A stretch of DNA of 64,000 bases from Xanthomonas sp. F10 (GCF_014206815.1 NZ_JACHNP010000001.1:1454456-1518455); one strand, 5' to 3'; shown: positions 35,347 through 49,124, counted from the first letter of the stretch. The notes: generated by a model not told the origin, from the letters alone. Program-made: numbers and translations.

Positions 35347-37998
35347 TCAGGGGAGATGTTGCTTGACCCAGGCCGGGACGCCGGCGAGCGCAGGGGCAAG
35401 GGCGGGCCCGTCCTCGCCACCACCCTGGGCGAGGTCCGGGCGGCCGCCGCCCTTGCCCGAGATCTGACCGGCGATGTGGCTCAACAGTTCCCCGGCCTTG
35501 ACCCGCCCCATTGGGCTGCCGTTCACGCCTGCGACCAGGGCGACCTTGCCCTCGCTGGCGCCGGCCAACACGATCACGCTGTCGCCCAACTGCTGCTTCA
35601 GGCGGTCCATGGCCTCGCGCAGGGCCTTGGCGTCGAAGCCTTCCAGCCGCACCGCCAGCACCTTCACGCCGGCAACGTCGACCGCCGAACCGGCCAGGTC
35701 GGCGGTGGCACCGGACGCCAGCTTGGCCTTCAGCGCCTCCAGTTCGCGCTCCATGCGCTTGTAGCGGTCGCCGAGCTGGCGGATCTTGTCGACCACGTCG
35801 TGGCTGTTGCCGCCGACCAAGTCGGCCGCCTCGCGCAGCCGGGCCTCCTCGGCCGCCACGTAGTCCAGCGCGCCCTGCCCGGTCACCGCCTCGATGCGGC
35901 GCACGCCAGCGGAGACGCCGCCTTCGCTGGTGATCTTGAACAGGCCGATGTCGCCGGTCCGCCCGACATGCGTGCCGCCGCACAGTTCGGTGGAGTAGTC
36001 GCCCATCTTGAGCACGCGCACGCGCTCGCCGTATTTCTCGCCGAACAGCGCCATGGCGCCGAAATCCAGCGCCTCCTGCATGCCCATCTGATGCACTTCG
36101 GCGGCGTTGTTGGCCCGGACCTGCTGATTGACCTTGCGCTCGATCAGCGCCAGTTCCTCGGCCCCGATCGGCTGGAAATGCGAGAAGTCGAAACGCAGGC
36201 GATCCGGCGCCACCAGCGACCCCTTCTGCTGGACATGGGTGCCCAGCACTTCGCGCAGTGCGGCATGCAGCAGGTGCGTCGCGGAGTGGTTGAGGATGGT
36301 GGCGCCGCGGCGCTCGGCATCGACCTGGCCGGCCAGGACATCGCCGATCTTCAGGCTGCCTTCTTCCAGCGTGCCGACATGGCCATGGAACTGGCCGGCG
36401 AATTTCTGCGTGTCGGTGACCGTCAGGCGGGTGCCGGCGGCGGCCAGTGTGCCGAGATCGCCGACCTGGCCGCCGGATTCGGCATAGAAAGGCGTTCTGT
36501 CGGTCAGCACGATGACTGCGTCGCCGGCCTGGACCGACTGCACCGGGCGACCGTCCTTGAGCAGGGCGACCACGCGCAGGCCGTCGGCCTGCAGGCTGTC
36601 GTAACCCAGGAACACGGTCGGGGCCAGGGTCGCCACCAGGTCCGCCGGCAGCTGCACGCCACCGCCGAACTTGCCGGCTTCGCGCGCCCGCCGGCGCTGC
36701 TCGTCCATTGCCGTCTCGAAGCCCTGCTCGTCCACGCGCAGGTCGCGCTCGCGGGCGATGTCCTGCGTCAGGTCCAGCGGGAAGCCGTAGGTGTCGTACA
36801 GGCGGAAGGCATCTTCGCCGGCGATCACCCCGCCCTGCGCCTTGGCGGCGACGTCTTCGAAGATCTTCATGCCGGCATCGAGGGTTTCGGCGAAGCGCTC
36901 CTCCTCGGCCTGCAGGGCGCGCAGCACGGTGTCCTGGGCCGCAGTCAGCTCCGGATAGGCCTCGCCCATCAGTTCCACCAGGGTCGGCACCAGCTTGCTG
37001 AAGAACGGCTGGCGCACGCCGAGCATCCAGCCATGGCGCAGGGCGCGGCGGATGATCCGGCGCAGCACGTAGCCGCGGCCTTCGTTGGACGGCAATACGC
37101 CGTCGACGATCAGGAACGCGCAGGCACGGATATGGTCGGCGATCACACGCAGCGACTTGTTCTCCAGGTCGGCGGTGCCGGTCAGCTCGGAGGCCTTGCG
37201 GATCAGCGTCTGGAACAGGTCGATCTCGTAGTTGGTGTGCACGTGCTGCAGGATCGCCGCCAGGCGCTCCAGGCCCATGCCGGTATCGACGCAGGGCGCC
37301 GGCAGCGGCACAAGGGTGCCGTCGGGCTGGCGGTCGAACTGCATGAACACCAGGTTCCAGATCTCGATGAAGCGATCGCCGTCTTCGTCCGGCGAGCCCG
37401 GAGGACCGCCGGCGATGTGCGCGCCGTGGTCGTAGAAGATCTCGGTGCACGGGCCGCAGGGACCGGTGTCGGCCATCTGCCAAAAGTTGTCCGAGGCGTA
37501 CGGCGCGCCCTTGTTGTCGCCGATGCGCACGATGCGCTCGGCGGGTACGCCGATCATGTCGCGCCACAAGGCATAGGCCTCGTCGTCGGTGTGATAGACG
37601 GTGACCAGCAGGCGCTCGGCCGGCAGCTTCCAGACCTGGGTCAGCAGTTCCCAGGCCCAGGCGATGGCGTCCTTCTTGAAGTAGTCGCCGAACGACCAGT
37701 TGCCGAGCATTTCGAAGAAGGTGTGGTGGCGCGCGGTGTAGCCGACCGAATCGAGGTCGTTGTGCTTGCCACCGGCGCGCAGGCAGCGCTGCACGTCCGC
37801 CGCGCGCACGTAGCTGCGCTTCTCGGCGCCCAGGAACACGTCCTTGAACTGCACCATGCCGGAATTGGTGAACAGCAGCGTCGGGTCGTTGCCGGGCACC
37901 AGCGGCGCGGACGGCACGATGGTATGGCCCTTCCCCTTGAAGAAGTCGAGGAAGTCGCTGCGGATCTGGGAGGTGGAGAATTTGGCGGGTGCGTTCAT
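35347..37998 (-). CDS. alaS: Alanyl-tRNA synthetase
   Basis: 883-aa class II synthetase charging tRNA-Ala. Domains in order: catalytic core (residues 1-250; [30 protein letters not shown]), tRNA recognition, editing domain with zinc-site motifs NHSATHLLH (about 567-575) and CGGTH (Cys671, His675), then the C-terminal oligomerisation C-Ala domain. Full family length. ATG 37998 gives the canonical N-terminus; the open frame continues upstream, but that part is non-conserved. It lies between recX and csrA on the minus strand. Confidence 0.97.
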   Translation of the reverse strand: MNAPAKFSTSQIRSDFLDFFKGKGHTIVPSAPLVPGNDPTLLFTNSGMVQFKDVFLGAEKRSYVRAADVQRCLRAGGKHNDLDSVGYTARHHTFFEMLGNWSFGDYFKKDAIAWAWELLTQVWKLPAERLLVTVYHTDDEAYALWRDMIGVPAERIVRIGDNKGAPYASDNFWQMADTGPCGPCTEIFYDHGAHIAGGPPGSPDEDGDRFIEIWNLVFMQFDRQPDGTLVPLPAPCVDTGMGLERLAAILQHVHTNYEIDLFQTLIRKASELTGTADLENKSLRVIADHIRACAFLIVDGVLPSNEGRGYVLRRIIRRALRHGWMLGVRQPFFSKLVPTLVELMGEAYPELTAAQDTVLRALQAEEERFAETLDAGMKIFEDVAAKAQGGVIAGEDAFRLYDTYGFPLDLTQDIARERDLRVDEQGFETAMDEQRRRAREAGKFGGGVQLPADLVATLAPTVFLGYDSLQADGLRVVALLKDGRPVQSVQAGDAVIVLTDRTPFYAESGGQVGDLGTLAAAGTRLTVTDTQKFAGQFHGHVGTLEEGSLKIGDVLAGQVDAERRGATILNHSATHLLHAALREVLGTHVQQKGSLVAPDRLRFDFSHFQPIGAEELALIERKVNQQVRANNAAEVHQMGMQEALDFGAMALFGEKYGERVRVLKMGDYSTELCGGTHVGRTGDIGLFKITSEGGVSAGVRRIEAVTGQGALDYVAAEEARLREAADLVGGNSHDVVDKIRQLGDRYKRMERELEALKAKLASGATADLAGSAVDVAGVKVLAVRLEGFDAKALREAMDRLKQQLGDSVIVLAGASEGKVALVAGVNGSPMGRVKAGELLSHIAGQISGKGGGRPDLAQGGGEDGPALAPALAGVPAWVKQHLP

Positions 37999-38104
37999 GG
38001 GCTGGCTATAGACGAGCGGACGGGCTTCCGGCAACTCCCTCCTAGATGAGGGCGCCACGGAAACCGGACAAGACAACTCGCCAAGGGTAGCAGGCCCGGC
38101 CCGC

Positions 38105-38596
38105 TCAGTCCTCCGTAGCGTCGCGGACCGCGGCGCGGATGCTGTCGCCATCGAAGCCACGCCGTGCCAGCAGATCGGCGGCCTTGCGCCGCTGCGGCAA
38201 GTCCATCGCCCCGGCAGCGCCGAAACGGCGCCGCACCAGATCGCGGGCGTTTTCGGTCCAGTCGCCTTCGAAAGCGCCCATCGCGGTGGCGATGGCCTCG
38301 CTGTCCAGGCCGTGGGTACCGAGCTCGGCACGGATATGCAGAGGGCCGTAGCCGGACCCGGCGCGACTGCGCACCAGCAGTTCGGCGAAGCGGCCATCGT
38401 CCTGCCAGCCCTCGCCGCTCAGGCGCTCCACCGCCTCGGCGGCGGCCTCGGCCTCCACGCCGCGCGCGCGCAGCTTGCGGGTCAGTTCCTTGCGCGAATG
38501 CTCGCGCCGCACCAGCAGGCCCAGCGCTTTCTGCAGCGGCGTCTGCTCAGCTTGCCGGCGACGCCGGCGTGGTTCCTGCGCGTGTTCGTCGCTCAT
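38105..38596 (-). CDS. recX: Regulatory protein RecX
   Basis: 163-aa RecX, a modulator that inhibits RecA filament growth. Three tandem three-helix repeats are recognisable ([73 protein letters not shown] region). The length is normal. It lies 118 bases downstream of recA on the same strand, and the pair is probably cotranscribed under LexA control from upstream. Confidence 0.94.
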   Translation of the reverse strand: MSDEHAQEPRRRRRQAEQTPLQKALGLLVRREHSRKELTRKLRARGVEAEAAAEAVERLSGEGWQDDGRFAELLVRSRAGSGYGPLHIRAELGTHGLDSEAIATAMGAFEGDWTENARDLVRRRFGAAGAMDLPQRRKAADLLARRGFDGDSIRAAVRDATED

Positions 38597-38714
38597 GCGC
38601 CAGCCACCCTACTCTGAAAAATGCGCCGTCCCTGGCGCGCGCCCTCCTGGCTTGCTCAAGACTGCCGAGGGAGACGAGCGGCACTGACTCCACCGCTCCC
38701 CCGGCAGAAAACCG

Positions 38715-39752
<1,038 letters not shown>

Positions 39753-39948
39753 TGTGGTGTCCTTGGAAGGTGAGGAGGATTTGCGGAGTGAGGTCAATGT
39801 AAGGGCCTGGTATCGCACGGACTGAGACAGTGCGTGGCGAGATGAAAATAATTCGTCCGCACCGGGCTGCGGCAGCGGCGAATGGCGATATCTGGGGTCG
39901 GAAAAGTCCGGCCGGCGCTGTAGTGCATGCCCTGTTCCACGCGCGGCA

Positions 39949-40584
39949 TCAGCGATTGGGGCGCAGCAGGCCGCAGTACAGGCCTTCGATGGCGAACTCC
40001 TGATCCGGCAGCACCTCGATCGGCGCGTAGTCCGGGTTCCGCGGCAACAGGCGGATGCGGTCCTTGCCGATCTTCAGCAGCTTGACCGTGATCTCCTCAT
40101 CGATGCGTGCCACCACGATCTGCCCGGAGCGGGCATCGCGGGTGCGGTGCACGCCGATCAGGTCGCCGTCGAAGATGCCTTCGTCGCGCATGGAGTCGCC
40201 CTGCACCTTCAGCAGATAGTCCGGCGCCGGCGAGAAGAACACCCGGTCCAGCACCACGAAATCGTCCGAGCCGATGTCCGCGCCGATCGGCAGGCCGGCG
40301 GCGACGCGCCCGAGCACCGGCAGGCGCAGCACGTCGGCGCTGTCCACCTGTGCCGCCGGCGGCGGGGTCGCCGCCCCGCCGAGCAGGCGGATGCCGCGCG
40401 CCTGTCCGGGCACGCGGCGGATCGCGCCGGCCTGTTCCAGCGCTTCCAGGTGGTACTGGGCCGCGCGCACGCCTTTGAAGCCGAAGGCACGGGCGATCTC
40501 GGTCTGCGACGGCGGCACGCCATCGTGTTCGATGCGCTCGGCGATCAGGTCGAGGATCGCCTGCTGGGTTTCGGTCAGGTCCAT
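39949..40584 (-). CDS. lexA: SOS repressor LexA
   Basis: 211-aa repressor of the SOS regulon. The N-terminal winged helix-turn-helix spans residues 1-65 ([20 protein letters not shown]). The C-terminal S24 latent protease has cleavage site Ala96-Gly97 (VAAGLP), nucleophile Ser131 (GDSMRDEG) and general base Lys168 (ITVKLLKIG). The N-terminus [14 protein letters not shown] matches the family exactly, fixing the ATG at 40584. A 19-base palindrome lies only 2 bases upstream of this ATG, so the repressor probably shuts off its own gene. Confidence 0.97.
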   Translation of the reverse strand: MDLTETQQAILDLIAERIEHDGVPPSQTEIARAFGFKGVRAAQYHLEALEQAGAIRRVPGQARGIRLLGGAATPPPAAQVDSADVLRLPVLGRVAAGLPIGADIGSDDFVVLDRVFFSPAPDYLLKVQGDSMRDEGIFDGDLIGVHRTRDARSGQIVVARIDEEITVKLLKIGKDRIRLLPRNPDYAPIEVLPDQEFAIEGLYCGLLRPNR

Positions 40585-40586
40585 GG

Positions 40587-40605
40587 TTAGTAGTAATACT
40601 ACTAA
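40587..40605. promoter_or_regulatory. LexA operator (SOS box)
   Basis: Near-perfect 19-base palindrome TTAGTAGTAATACTACTAA, the type reported as a LexA target in Xanthomonas. It ends 2 bases before the lexA ATG, occupying the place where an SD would normally be. Confidence 0.93.
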
Positions 40606-40790
40606 ATCGACTGGCGAGCAACTGGCGCGTGGAACCGGAGTGCCGGTGCGCAGCGTTGCCGGCGGCTTGGGCAGGTCCGCACGGCAGCCTGCCGTCGCTG
40701 ACAGGCGCCTCGCGGCCTCTGCTTCGCGCGTCCTTCCAGGCGGCTCTGCATCTCGTCATAGCGCTGTGGGCAGAGCGATTTGGCCACATC

Positions 40791-40815
40791 GCGCCGGGGC
40801 TGAAGCCCCTCCCAC
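40791..40815 (-). repeat. REP-like unit
   Basis: Palindromic core GGGGCTGAAGCCCC flanked by CTCCCAC, i.e. the same unit as at 14905 in the opposite orientation. A short complementary CACAGTGGGAG follows and could extend the fold. Confidence 0.75.
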
Positions 40816-40916
40816 AGTGGGAGTAAGTGTGCGCTGGCTCTCGTGGACGCGGCGCGGTGCCCGACCCACAGCCTCGACGCCTTGCGGCGGAGCGTGCTCG
40901 ACGGTGTATGCCGCGC

Positions 40917-42593
40917 TCAGCGCCCGCTGCGCCAGATCGAGAACAGGATCCACACGCCCGACAGCGCCGCGCCGATGAAGCCGCAGACGCCGATCGCCAG
41001 CAGCCAGCGGCTGGAAATGCCGCCGACGCTGTTCATCACGATCGACGAGCCGATGATCAGTGCGGCGGTGACGATGCCCATGGTCAGGCGGTTGGCGGCG
41101 CGGTTGACCTGGTCGCCGAAGCCTTTCAGCGAACCGGTCTCCACGTTCAACTGCAGGCGCCCGCGGCGCGCCGCCTGCAGCAGCCGGCGCGTGTCGCGCG
41201 GCAGGTCGCCGAGCAGTTCCAGCGCGCCCAGTACGGTGCGCCGGCCGCGCCGGGCCATCGCCCGCGGCGCGAACCGCTGCAGCATCACCCGCTCCAGGTA
41301 CGGGGCGGCGGCGCCGGCCATGTCGAAGTCCGGATCGAGCTGGCGCCCCACCCCTTCCAGGGTCAGGAAGGTCTTGATCATCAGCGCCAGGTCGGCCGGC
41401 AGCGCCAGCGCGTGCTGGCGCAGCAACGCGGTGACGTCGCCGAGCATGGCGCCCGCCCGCAGGTCCTTCAGCGGCACGCCGCGGTACTGGTCGACGAACG
41501 CGGCGATCTCCAACTGCAGGCGCGCCTCGTCGACCTCGACCTCGCCGTCGGTCCACTCCAGCAGGATGTCGGCCACCGCTTCGGCGTCCTGGGTGACCAG
41601 CCCGTGCAGCAGTTGCACCACCTGGTAGCGGCGCTGCTCGGAAATGCGCCCGACCATGCCGAAGTCGATCACCGCGATGCGCTCGCCGGGCAGGTAGAAG
41701 ATGTTGCCCGGATGCGGATCGGCGTGGAAACAGCCGTCCTCCAGCACCATCTTCAGCACGATGTCGGCACCGGTGCGCGCCAGCCGGCGCCGGTCCAGGC
41801 CGGCGGCTTCGACCCCGGCCAGGTCGCGGCCTCCGATGCCGGCGACGAAGTCCTGCACGTTCAGCGTCTCGCAGGTCCACTGCCAATGCACCCGCGGGAT
41901 CACGATCTCGTCGTGTCCCTGGAAGTTGGCGGCGATGCGCTCGGCGTTGCGGCATTCGCCGGCGAAATCCAGCTCGCGGCGCAGCGACAGGGTGAACTGG
42001 TGCACCACCGCGGCCGGGTGGTAGCGTTTCAGGTCCGGCGCGCGCGCCTCGACGATCTCGGCCAGCCGCGCCAGCAGTCGCAGGTCGGCCTCGATCACCT
42101 CGCGGATGCCGGGGCGACGCACCTTGATCACCACCGCGGTGCCGTCGTGTAGCCAGGCGCGATGGGTCTGCGCCAGCGAGGCGGCGGCCAGCGGGGTTTC
42201 CTCGACCTCGGCGAAGATCGCCGTCGGCGCCTCGCCGAGCGCCTCGATCAATTGCGGCAGGATCTGCGGATAGTCCAGCGCCGGCGCCGCGTTCTGCAAT
42301 TCGCCGAGTTCGTCGATCCACTCCGGCGGCAGCAGGTCCACGCGCGTGGCCAGCACCTGGCCCAGCTTGACGAAGGTCGGGCCGAGATCCTGCAGGGCGC
42401 GCCGCACCCGCTGCGGCGCCGACATGCGCAGCATCTCCTCGGCGTTGTGCCAGTGCAGCAGGCGCCCGGCGCGTTCCAGCACGTCGGCCATGCCAATGCG
42501 CCGGACCACGTCGCCGAACCCGTAGCGGATCAGCACCGAGGCGATTTCCTGCAGACGCCCCAAGTCGCGGACGGTGCTCAGCGCCTCCCACAT
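40917..42593 (-). CDS. ubiB: UbiB/AarF-family atypical kinase
   Basis: 558-aa ABC1/AarF/UbiB protein-kinase-like ATPase needed for ubiquinone biosynthesis. Motifs: KxGQ box FVKLGQVLATRVDLLPPEW, catalytic loop FHADPHPGNIF, metal loop IDFGMVG. Two C-terminal transmembrane helices (GIVTAALIIGSSIVMNSV, WLLAIGVCGFIGAALSGVW) anchor it in the inner membrane. ATG 42593 is chosen because GAGG lies 9 bases before it; an ATG at 42602 touches the SD. A CinA-type gene ends 34 bases upstream on the same strand. Confidence 0.93.
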   Translation of the reverse strand: MWEALSTVRDLGRLQEIASVLIRYGFGDVVRRIGMADVLERAGRLLHWHNAEEMLRMSAPQRVRRALQDLGPTFVKLGQVLATRVDLLPPEWIDELGELQNAAPALDYPQILPQLIEALGEAPTAIFAEVEETPLAAASLAQTHRAWLHDGTAVVIKVRRPGIREVIEADLRLLARLAEIVEARAPDLKRYHPAAVVHQFTLSLRRELDFAGECRNAERIAANFQGHDEIVIPRVHWQWTCETLNVQDFVAGIGGRDLAGVEAAGLDRRRLARTGADIVLKMVLEDGCFHADPHPGNIFYLPGERIAVIDFGMVGRISEQRRYQVVQLLHGLVTQDAEAVADILLEWTDGEVEVDEARLQLEIAAFVDQYRGVPLKDLRAGAMLGDVTALLRQHALALPADLALMIKTFLTLEGVGRQLDPDFDMAGAAAPYLERVMLQRFAPRAMARRGRRTVLGALELLGDLPRDTRRLLQAARRGRLQLNVETGSLKGFGDQVNRAANRLTMGIVTAALIIGSSIVMNSVGGISSRWLLAIGVCGFIGAALSGVWILFSIWRSGR

Positions 42594-42627
42594 CGCGCTC
42601 ATCCTCGGGGAAGGCGCGCGGCCATGA

Positions 42628-43122
42628 TCACAGCAACGCGTCCAGGCCGTGCAGGGCCGCGGCCACGGTCTGCCGGCGCACCGCATCGCGGTCGCCCGGG
42701 AAATGGAACAACTGCGCGCTGGCGTAGCCGCCGCGGCGCTTCCAGCCCAGCCACACGCTGCCGACCGGCTTGTCGGCCGAACCGCCACCGGGGCCGGCGA
42801 TGCCGGTGACCGCCACCGCGACGCTGGCGCCGGAATTGACCAGCGCCCCGGACACCATCTCGATCACCGTCTCGCGGCTGACCGCGCCGTGATGCTCCAG
42901 CGTCTGCGGACGCACGCCCAGCAGCGCCTGCTTGGCCTCGTAGCTGTAGGCGACGATGCCGCAGTCGAACCACGCCGAGGACCCGGCGACGTCGGTCATC
43001 ACCTTGGCGATCCAGCCGCCGCTGCAGCTTTCGGCGGTGACCAGGCGCTCGCGCGCGGTGCGCAAGCGGTCGCTGAGCGCGGTGGCCTGTTGCAACAACT
43101 CCGAATCGGTGGGAAGCGTCAT
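42628..43122 (-). CDS. pncC: CinA C-terminal-family nicotinamide-nucleotide amidase
   Basis: 164-aa stand-alone CinA C-terminal domain. Such proteins (PncC) deamidate nicotinamide mononucleotide to nicotinic acid mononucleotide in NAD recycling. Motifs: VTAESCSGGWIAKVMTDVAGSS near the N-terminus, YSYEAKQALLGV, SGALVNSGASVAVAVTGIAGPGGG. ATG 43122 starts the family alignment; the frame upstream is open but low-complexity. It lies directly upstream of ubiB. The activity is a family assignment. Confidence 0.9.
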   Translation of the reverse strand: MTLPTDSELLQQATALSDRLRTARERLVTAESCSGGWIAKVMTDVAGSSAWFDCGIVAYSYEAKQALLGVRPQTLEHHGAVSRETVIEMVSGALVNSGASVAVAVTGIAGPGGGSADKPVGSVWLGWKRRGGYASAQLFHFPGDRDAVRRQTVAAALHGLDALL

Positions 43123-43284
43123 GGCACAGCTCGGGAAACCAGTGCGCTTTGTAGCCCAATTCGCCGTGGCTGTCGCGCCTGTGCGCGCCGGCGGACGGCT
43201 GGGCGTCAGCCGACGCGGCGCAGGTGTAGCTGCCACGCCGGCCGTCACTCGCTCGATCGCGGCGGCCCGACGCACCGTGCACCG

Positions 43285-44610
43285 CTAGCGCTGCTGCCAC
43301 TCCTCCTGCTCGCGCGGCGGCAGCAGCGCGCGGATCGGCGCGCCGTCGGCCGCGGCGGCCAGGCGCTCGGCCTCGGTGATCGGGATGTCCACCTGCAGCA
43401 GCCAACCGTCCTCGTCGGCCAGCTCGCTGCGGATCACCTGCAACTGGTGCAGTTGCGAGCGCAGGCGTCCGGCGCTGGGCGGCAGGCGCAGGCTGCCCTG
43501 CACGTGGCGCAGGCCCAGGCGCTGGCCGAGCACGTGCTGCAGCAGGTCCAGGCCGCGGCCGTCGCGTGCGGAGATCCACACCCGCTCGCGCCGCGCCGTG
43601 TCCGGCACGCCGTCCTGCGCATCGTGGCGCACCTCGGCGCCGTCGATACGGTCGATCTTGTTGAACACCAGCAACTGCGGCAGTTCGCCGGCGCCGACCG
43701 CGTGCAGCACCTCGTCGACCTGGGCGATGCGCTCCTCGCGCAACGGGTCGGCGGCATCGACCAGGTGCAGCAGCAGATCGGCCTCGCGGGCCTCGGACAA
43801 TGTCGAGCGGAACGCCGCGACCAGTTCGTGCGGCAGGTTGCGCACGAAGCCGACGGTGTCGGCCAGCATCGCGTTGCCGCCAGGCAATGCGATGCGCCGC
43901 ACGGTCGGGTCCAGGGTCGCGAACAACTGGTCGGCAGCGTAGGCCTCGGCGCCGGTCAGGGCGTTGAACAGCGTGGACTTGCCGGCGTTGGTATAGCCCA
44001 CCACCGCGATCCGCGGCAGTTCGCTGCGCACCCGCGCACGGCGCATCTGGGTGTGCTGCACCTCGACCTTCTCCAGCCGCTTCTGCAACTGCTCCACCCG
44101 CTTCTGCAGCAGGCGGCGGTCGGTCTCCAGCTGGGTTTCGCCGGGCCCGCGCAGGCCGATCGAACCGCCGCGCTGGCGCTCCAGGTGGGTCCAGCCGCGC
44201 ACCAGCCGCGTGGCCATGTGCCGCAACTGGGCCAGCTCGACCTGCAGCTTGCCTTCGTGGCTGCGCGCGCGCTGGGCGAAGATGTCCAGGATCAGCCCGG
44301 TGCGGTCGATCACCCGCCGCTCCAGGTACTTTTCCAGATTGCGCTCCTGCCCGGGACTGAGCGCGTGGTTGACCAGGACCAGGTCGGCGCCGCTGGCGTC
44401 GGCGGCGGCCTTGACCTCCTCCAGCTTGCCGCTGCCGATCAGCGTCGCCGGACTCGGCTTGTCGATACGCGCGGTCACGGTGGCGGCGATGCTGGCGCCG
44501 GCCGAGCGCGCCAGGTCGGCGAACTCTTCCAGCACATCGTCTTCCAACGGACCGCCCGCGTAGGGCTGGATCAGCAGTGCGTGTTCGCCGCGGCGGGACC
44601 GATCAAACAC
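43285..44610 (-). CDS. hflX: GTPase HflX
   Basis: 441-aa ribosome-associated GTPase (ribosome splitting and rescue under stress). The N-terminal HflX domain contains GLILDIFAQRARSHEGKLQV and the Gly-rich GSIGLRGPGETQLE linker. The G domain has GYTNAGKST (G1), DTVGF (G3) and FNKIDRID (G4). The start is GTG 44610 with GGAG 6 bases upstream. It follows hfq by 26 bases, reproducing the conserved miaA-hfq-hflX order. Confidence 0.95.
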   Translation of the reverse strand: MFDRSRRGEHALLIQPYAGGPLEDDVLEEFADLARSAGASIAATVTARIDKPSPATLIGSGKLEEVKAAADASGADLVLVNHALSPGQERNLEKYLERRVIDRTGLILDIFAQRARSHEGKLQVELAQLRHMATRLVRGWTHLERQRGGSIGLRGPGETQLETDRRLLQKRVEQLQKRLEKVEVQHTQMRRARVRSELPRIAVVGYTNAGKSTLFNALTGAEAYAADQLFATLDPTVRRIALPGGNAMLADTVGFVRNLPHELVAAFRSTLSEAREADLLLHLVDAADPLREERIAQVDEVLHAVGAGELPQLLVFNKIDRIDGAEVRHDAQDGVPDTARRERVWISARDGRGLDLLQHVLGQRLGLRHVQGSLRLPPSAGRLRSQLHQLQVIRSELADEDGWLLQVDIPITEAERLAAAADGAPIRALLPPREQEEWQQR

Positions 44611-44636
44611 CCGCGGCTCCGCTCTTTACCACCGAA

Positions 44637-44912
44637 CTACTCGACTTCGTCATCACCCGCACTGCCACCTTCGTTCTGCTGCACATAACCGCCGCCCGGT
44701 CCCACGCGCACGTTGCGCGCCGGCACCACGGTGGAAATGGCGTGTTTGTAGACCATCTGGCTGACGGTATTGCGCAGCAGGACCACGAACTGATCGAACG
44801 ACTCGATCGTGCCCTGCAGCTTGATGCCGTTGACCAGATACACCGAGACAGGCACCCGTTCGCGACGCAACGCGTTGAGGAAAGGATCCTGCAAGGATTG
44901 CCCCTTGGACAT
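44637..44912 (-). CDS. hfq: RNA chaperone Hfq
   Basis: 91-aa Sm-like hexameric RNA chaperone pairing small RNAs with mRNAs. Sm1 is [33 protein letters not shown] (whole segment residues 8-40) and Sm2 ends [11 protein letters not shown], with Tyr and Lys-His of the proximal RNA site present. The C-terminal tail is short, Gly-rich and acidic ([10 protein letters not shown]). ATG 44912 gives the canonical [11 protein letters not shown]. It lies 119 bases downstream of miaA and 26 upstream of hflX. Confidence 0.98.
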   Translation of the reverse strand: MSKGQSLQDPFLNALRRERVPVSVYLVNGIKLQGTIESFDQFVVLLRNTVSQMVYKHAISTVVPARNVRVGPGGGYVQQNEGGSAGDDEVE

Positions 44913-45031
44913 GCTTCACTCCCAAATTATTGTTTTTATTATCCGGGACGGCACTGCAGCTCCCCTGCCGTGGTCCGGAACGTCGATGTTACACAACCGC
45001 GGGCGCCAGCACAGCGCGACCGGCCGCCGGA

Positions 45032-45982
45032 TCAGCCGAGGAAGGCGTCCACGGCCGCCCGCAGGCGCCCGGCGTCACACGCCGGGTCGAACCAGCGTGC
45101 GTCCTGCTCGCCGCGCAGCCAGGTGAACTGGCGCTTGGCCAGTTGCCGGGTGGCGGCGATGGCGCGGGCACGGAAGTCCGCCGCGTCGCCGACACCGTCC
45201 AGGTATTCCCAGGCCTGGCGATACCCGACCGCGCGCACCGCCGGCAGCGCCAGCGGCTGCGCGACCGCCTGCATCCCGGGCAGCGCGCGCAGGGCGCGCA
45301 CTTCCTCCAGGAAGCCCTGCTCCAGCATCGCGTCGAAGCGGGCTTCGATGCGCCCGTGCAGCACCGCGCGCTCGGCCGGCGCCAGCACCAGCTTCAGCAC
45401 CCGCAGCGGCAACCGCGGCGGCCCCGGATCCGCCTGCCAGGCGCTGATCGGCCGCCCGCTGAGCCGGTGCACCTCCAGCGCACGCTGGATGCGCTGGGCG
45501 TCGCCGGGGCGGATGCGCTGCGCGGCCAGCGGATCGACCCGCTGCAGCTCCGCGTGCAGCGCCGCCCAGCCTTCGGCCTGCGCACGCGCGGCCAGCGCCG
45601 CACGCAGCTGCGGGTCGGCCGCCGGCATCGGCGCCAGCCCCTCCAGCAGCGCCTGGAAGTACAGGCCGGTGCCGCCGGCCAGGATCGGCAGGCGGCCGCG
45701 GGCGACGATCGCCTCCAGCGCGGCGCGCGCGTCGGCGGCAAACTCGGCCGCCGAATAGGGCTGCCAGGGATCGCGCAGGTCCAGCAGATGGTGCGGCACC
45801 CGCGCGCGCTCGGCCGCATCGGGCTTGGCCGCGCCGATGTCCAGGCCGCGGTAGACCAGCGCCGAATCGACGCTGACGATCTCGCCGCCGTAGCGTTCGG
45901 CCAGGGCGATCGCCGCGGCGGTCTTGCCCGAGGCGGTCGGGCCCATCAGCGCGATCGCGCGCGGGCGCCGGTCGGCCGCCAT
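45032..45982 (-). CDS. miaA: tRNA dimethylallyltransferase
   Basis: 316-aa enzyme adding a dimethylallyl group to A37 of tRNAs reading UNN codons. The P-loop GPTASGKT is near residue 14, followed by [33 protein letters not shown] and the C-terminal [16 protein letters not shown] 45982 overlaps the folP stop by one base (TGATG), so translation is probably coupled. The reading frame stays open far upstream over folP and ftsH, but that part is antisense-phase noise. Confidence 0.95.
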   Translation of the reverse strand: MAADRRPRAIALMGPTASGKTAAAIALAERYGGEIVSVDSALVYRGLDIGAAKPDAAERARVPHHLLDLRDPWQPYSAAEFAADARAALEAIVARGRLPILAGGTGLYFQALLEGLAPMPAADPQLRAALAARAQAEGWAALHAELQRVDPLAAQRIRPGDAQRIQRALEVHRLSGRPISAWQADPGPPRLPLRVLKLVLAPAERAVLHGRIEARFDAMLEQGFLEEVRALRALPGMQAVAQPLALPAVRAVGYRQAWEYLDGVGDAADFRARAIAATRQLAKRQFTWLRGEQDARWFDPACDAGRLRAAVDAFLG

Positions 45983-46887
45983 CAGTCCTCGTCCGGCCAG
46001 CGGATCGCCGCTGCGGCGGACGAGCCGGTGGCGCGTGGCAACGGCACCGCCTGCAGCGCCTGCCAGACCTTCAGCGCGTCGACGGTGGCGGCGACGTCGT
46101 GCACACGCAGCAGCGTGGCACCGCGTTGCGCGGCCAGCAGGTGCGCGGCGACCGAGCCGGCCACCCGCTGCTCCGGCGCCTCGCGCCCGGTCAGCTCGCC
46201 GATGCTGCGCTTGCGCGACAGCCCGGCCAGCACCGGCACGCCCAACTCGACCAGCCGCGCCAACTGCGCCAGCAACTGCAGGTTGTCGGCGGTGCTCTTG
46301 CCGAAGCCGAAGCCCGGATCGACCAGGATGCGCCGCTTGTCGATCCCGGCCATCTCCGCGGCGAAGATGCGCTCGGCCAGGAACCGGTGCACCTCGCCGA
46401 CCACGTCGTCGTAGCCGGGCGCGCTGCCGGCGGCGTAGGCATCGGCGGGCATGTGCATCAGCACCACCGGCACCCCCAGTTCCGCGGCGGCATCCAGCGC
46501 GCCGGGCTGGCGTAGGGCCTGCACGTCGTTGATCATGCCGGCGCCGGCGGCGACCGCGGCGCGCATCACCTCCGGCTTGAAGGTGTCCACGCTCAGCGGC
46601 AGCGCGGTCTGCGCGGCCAGCCGCTCGATCACCGGGATCACCCGCCGCAGTTCCTCTTCCACCGGCACCGGGGTCGCGCCTGGGCGGGTCGACTCGCCGC
46701 CGATGTCCAGCAGGTCGGCGCCCTCCGCGGCCAGGCGCAGGCCATGCGCCACCGCCGCGTCCACGCTGGCGTGCGCGCCGCCGTCGGAAAACGAGTCCGG
46801 GGTGACGTTGACGATGCCCATCACCCGCGGGCGATCGAGCAACAGCCGGTGGGCGCCGCACTGCAGGCTGGGCGAGGTGTCGAACAT
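45982..46887 (-). CDS. folP: Dihydropteroate synthase
   Basis: 301-aa TIM-barrel enzyme joining p-aminobenzoate to the pterin pyrophosphate in folate synthesis, the target of sulfonamides. Signatures: [35 protein letters not shown] and [22 protein letters not shown] 46887 has AGGAGA 7 bases upstream. It lies 231 bases downstream of ftsH (with a terminator between) and overlaps miaA by one base. Confidence 0.95.
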   Translation of the reverse strand: MFDTSPSLQCGAHRLLLDRPRVMGIVNVTPDSFSDGGAHASVDAAVAHGLRLAAEGADLLDIGGESTRPGATPVPVEEELRRVIPVIERLAAQTALPLSVDTFKPEVMRAAVAAGAGMINDVQALRQPGALDAAAELGVPVVLMHMPADAYAAGSAPGYDDVVGEVHRFLAERIFAAEMAGIDKRRILVDPGFGFGKSTADNLQLLAQLARLVELGVPVLAGLSRKRSIGELTGREAPEQRVAGSVAAHLLAAQRGATLLRVHDVAATVDALKVWQALQAVPLPRATGSSAAAAIRWPDED

Positions 46888-47067
46888 CGGCAGATCTCCT
46901 GAAGGATGGCCGCCGCCTGCGGCGAGCACGGCGCCGGCGCTGGCCGCAACGTGGGTTCGCGGCTGCGGCGCGCGCCGCGCATGGCAGCGGGTCGTGAATC
47001 AAGCCGCCATTGTCGCGCACCCTCGAGCGGACGACGAGCCGGCGGCATCGGCAGCGGCCAGCGACAA

Positions 47068-47095
47068 AAAAGCCAGGGATCGCTCCCTGGCTTTT
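47068..47095 (-). terminator. Intrinsic terminator after ftsH
   Basis: Minus-strand stem AAAAGCCAGGGA with loop GCGA and its complement, then a run of T. It lies 24 bases after the ftsH stop and separates ftsH from folP, at least partly. Confidence 0.9.
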
Positions 47096-47118
47096 CGGTA
47101 CTTGCAGGTTCGCCGCGC

Positions 47119-49053
<1,935 letters not shown>

Positions 49054-49124
49054 CCTCATTGGCTCCGGTGTCCCTTCAACTCTGTCTCGATGCGTGGCAT
49101 TGCGGGTTCAGCCTTGCGTTCAGC

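Larger units (their letters stand above)
40585..40916. other. Region between ubiB and lexA
   Basis: 332 bases. It holds the LexA operator at 40587-40605, a REP unit at 40791-40815, and otherwise arginine/alanine-rich open frames that look non-coding. The lexA promoter must lie upstream of or within the operator. Confidence 0.5.

Noticed and set aside
35278-38049. Plus-strand open frame of about 920 codons opposite alaS
   Set aside because: It is the antisense shadow of alaS. It has no conserved motif, no SD and a His/Val/Gln-rich composition typical of such shadows.
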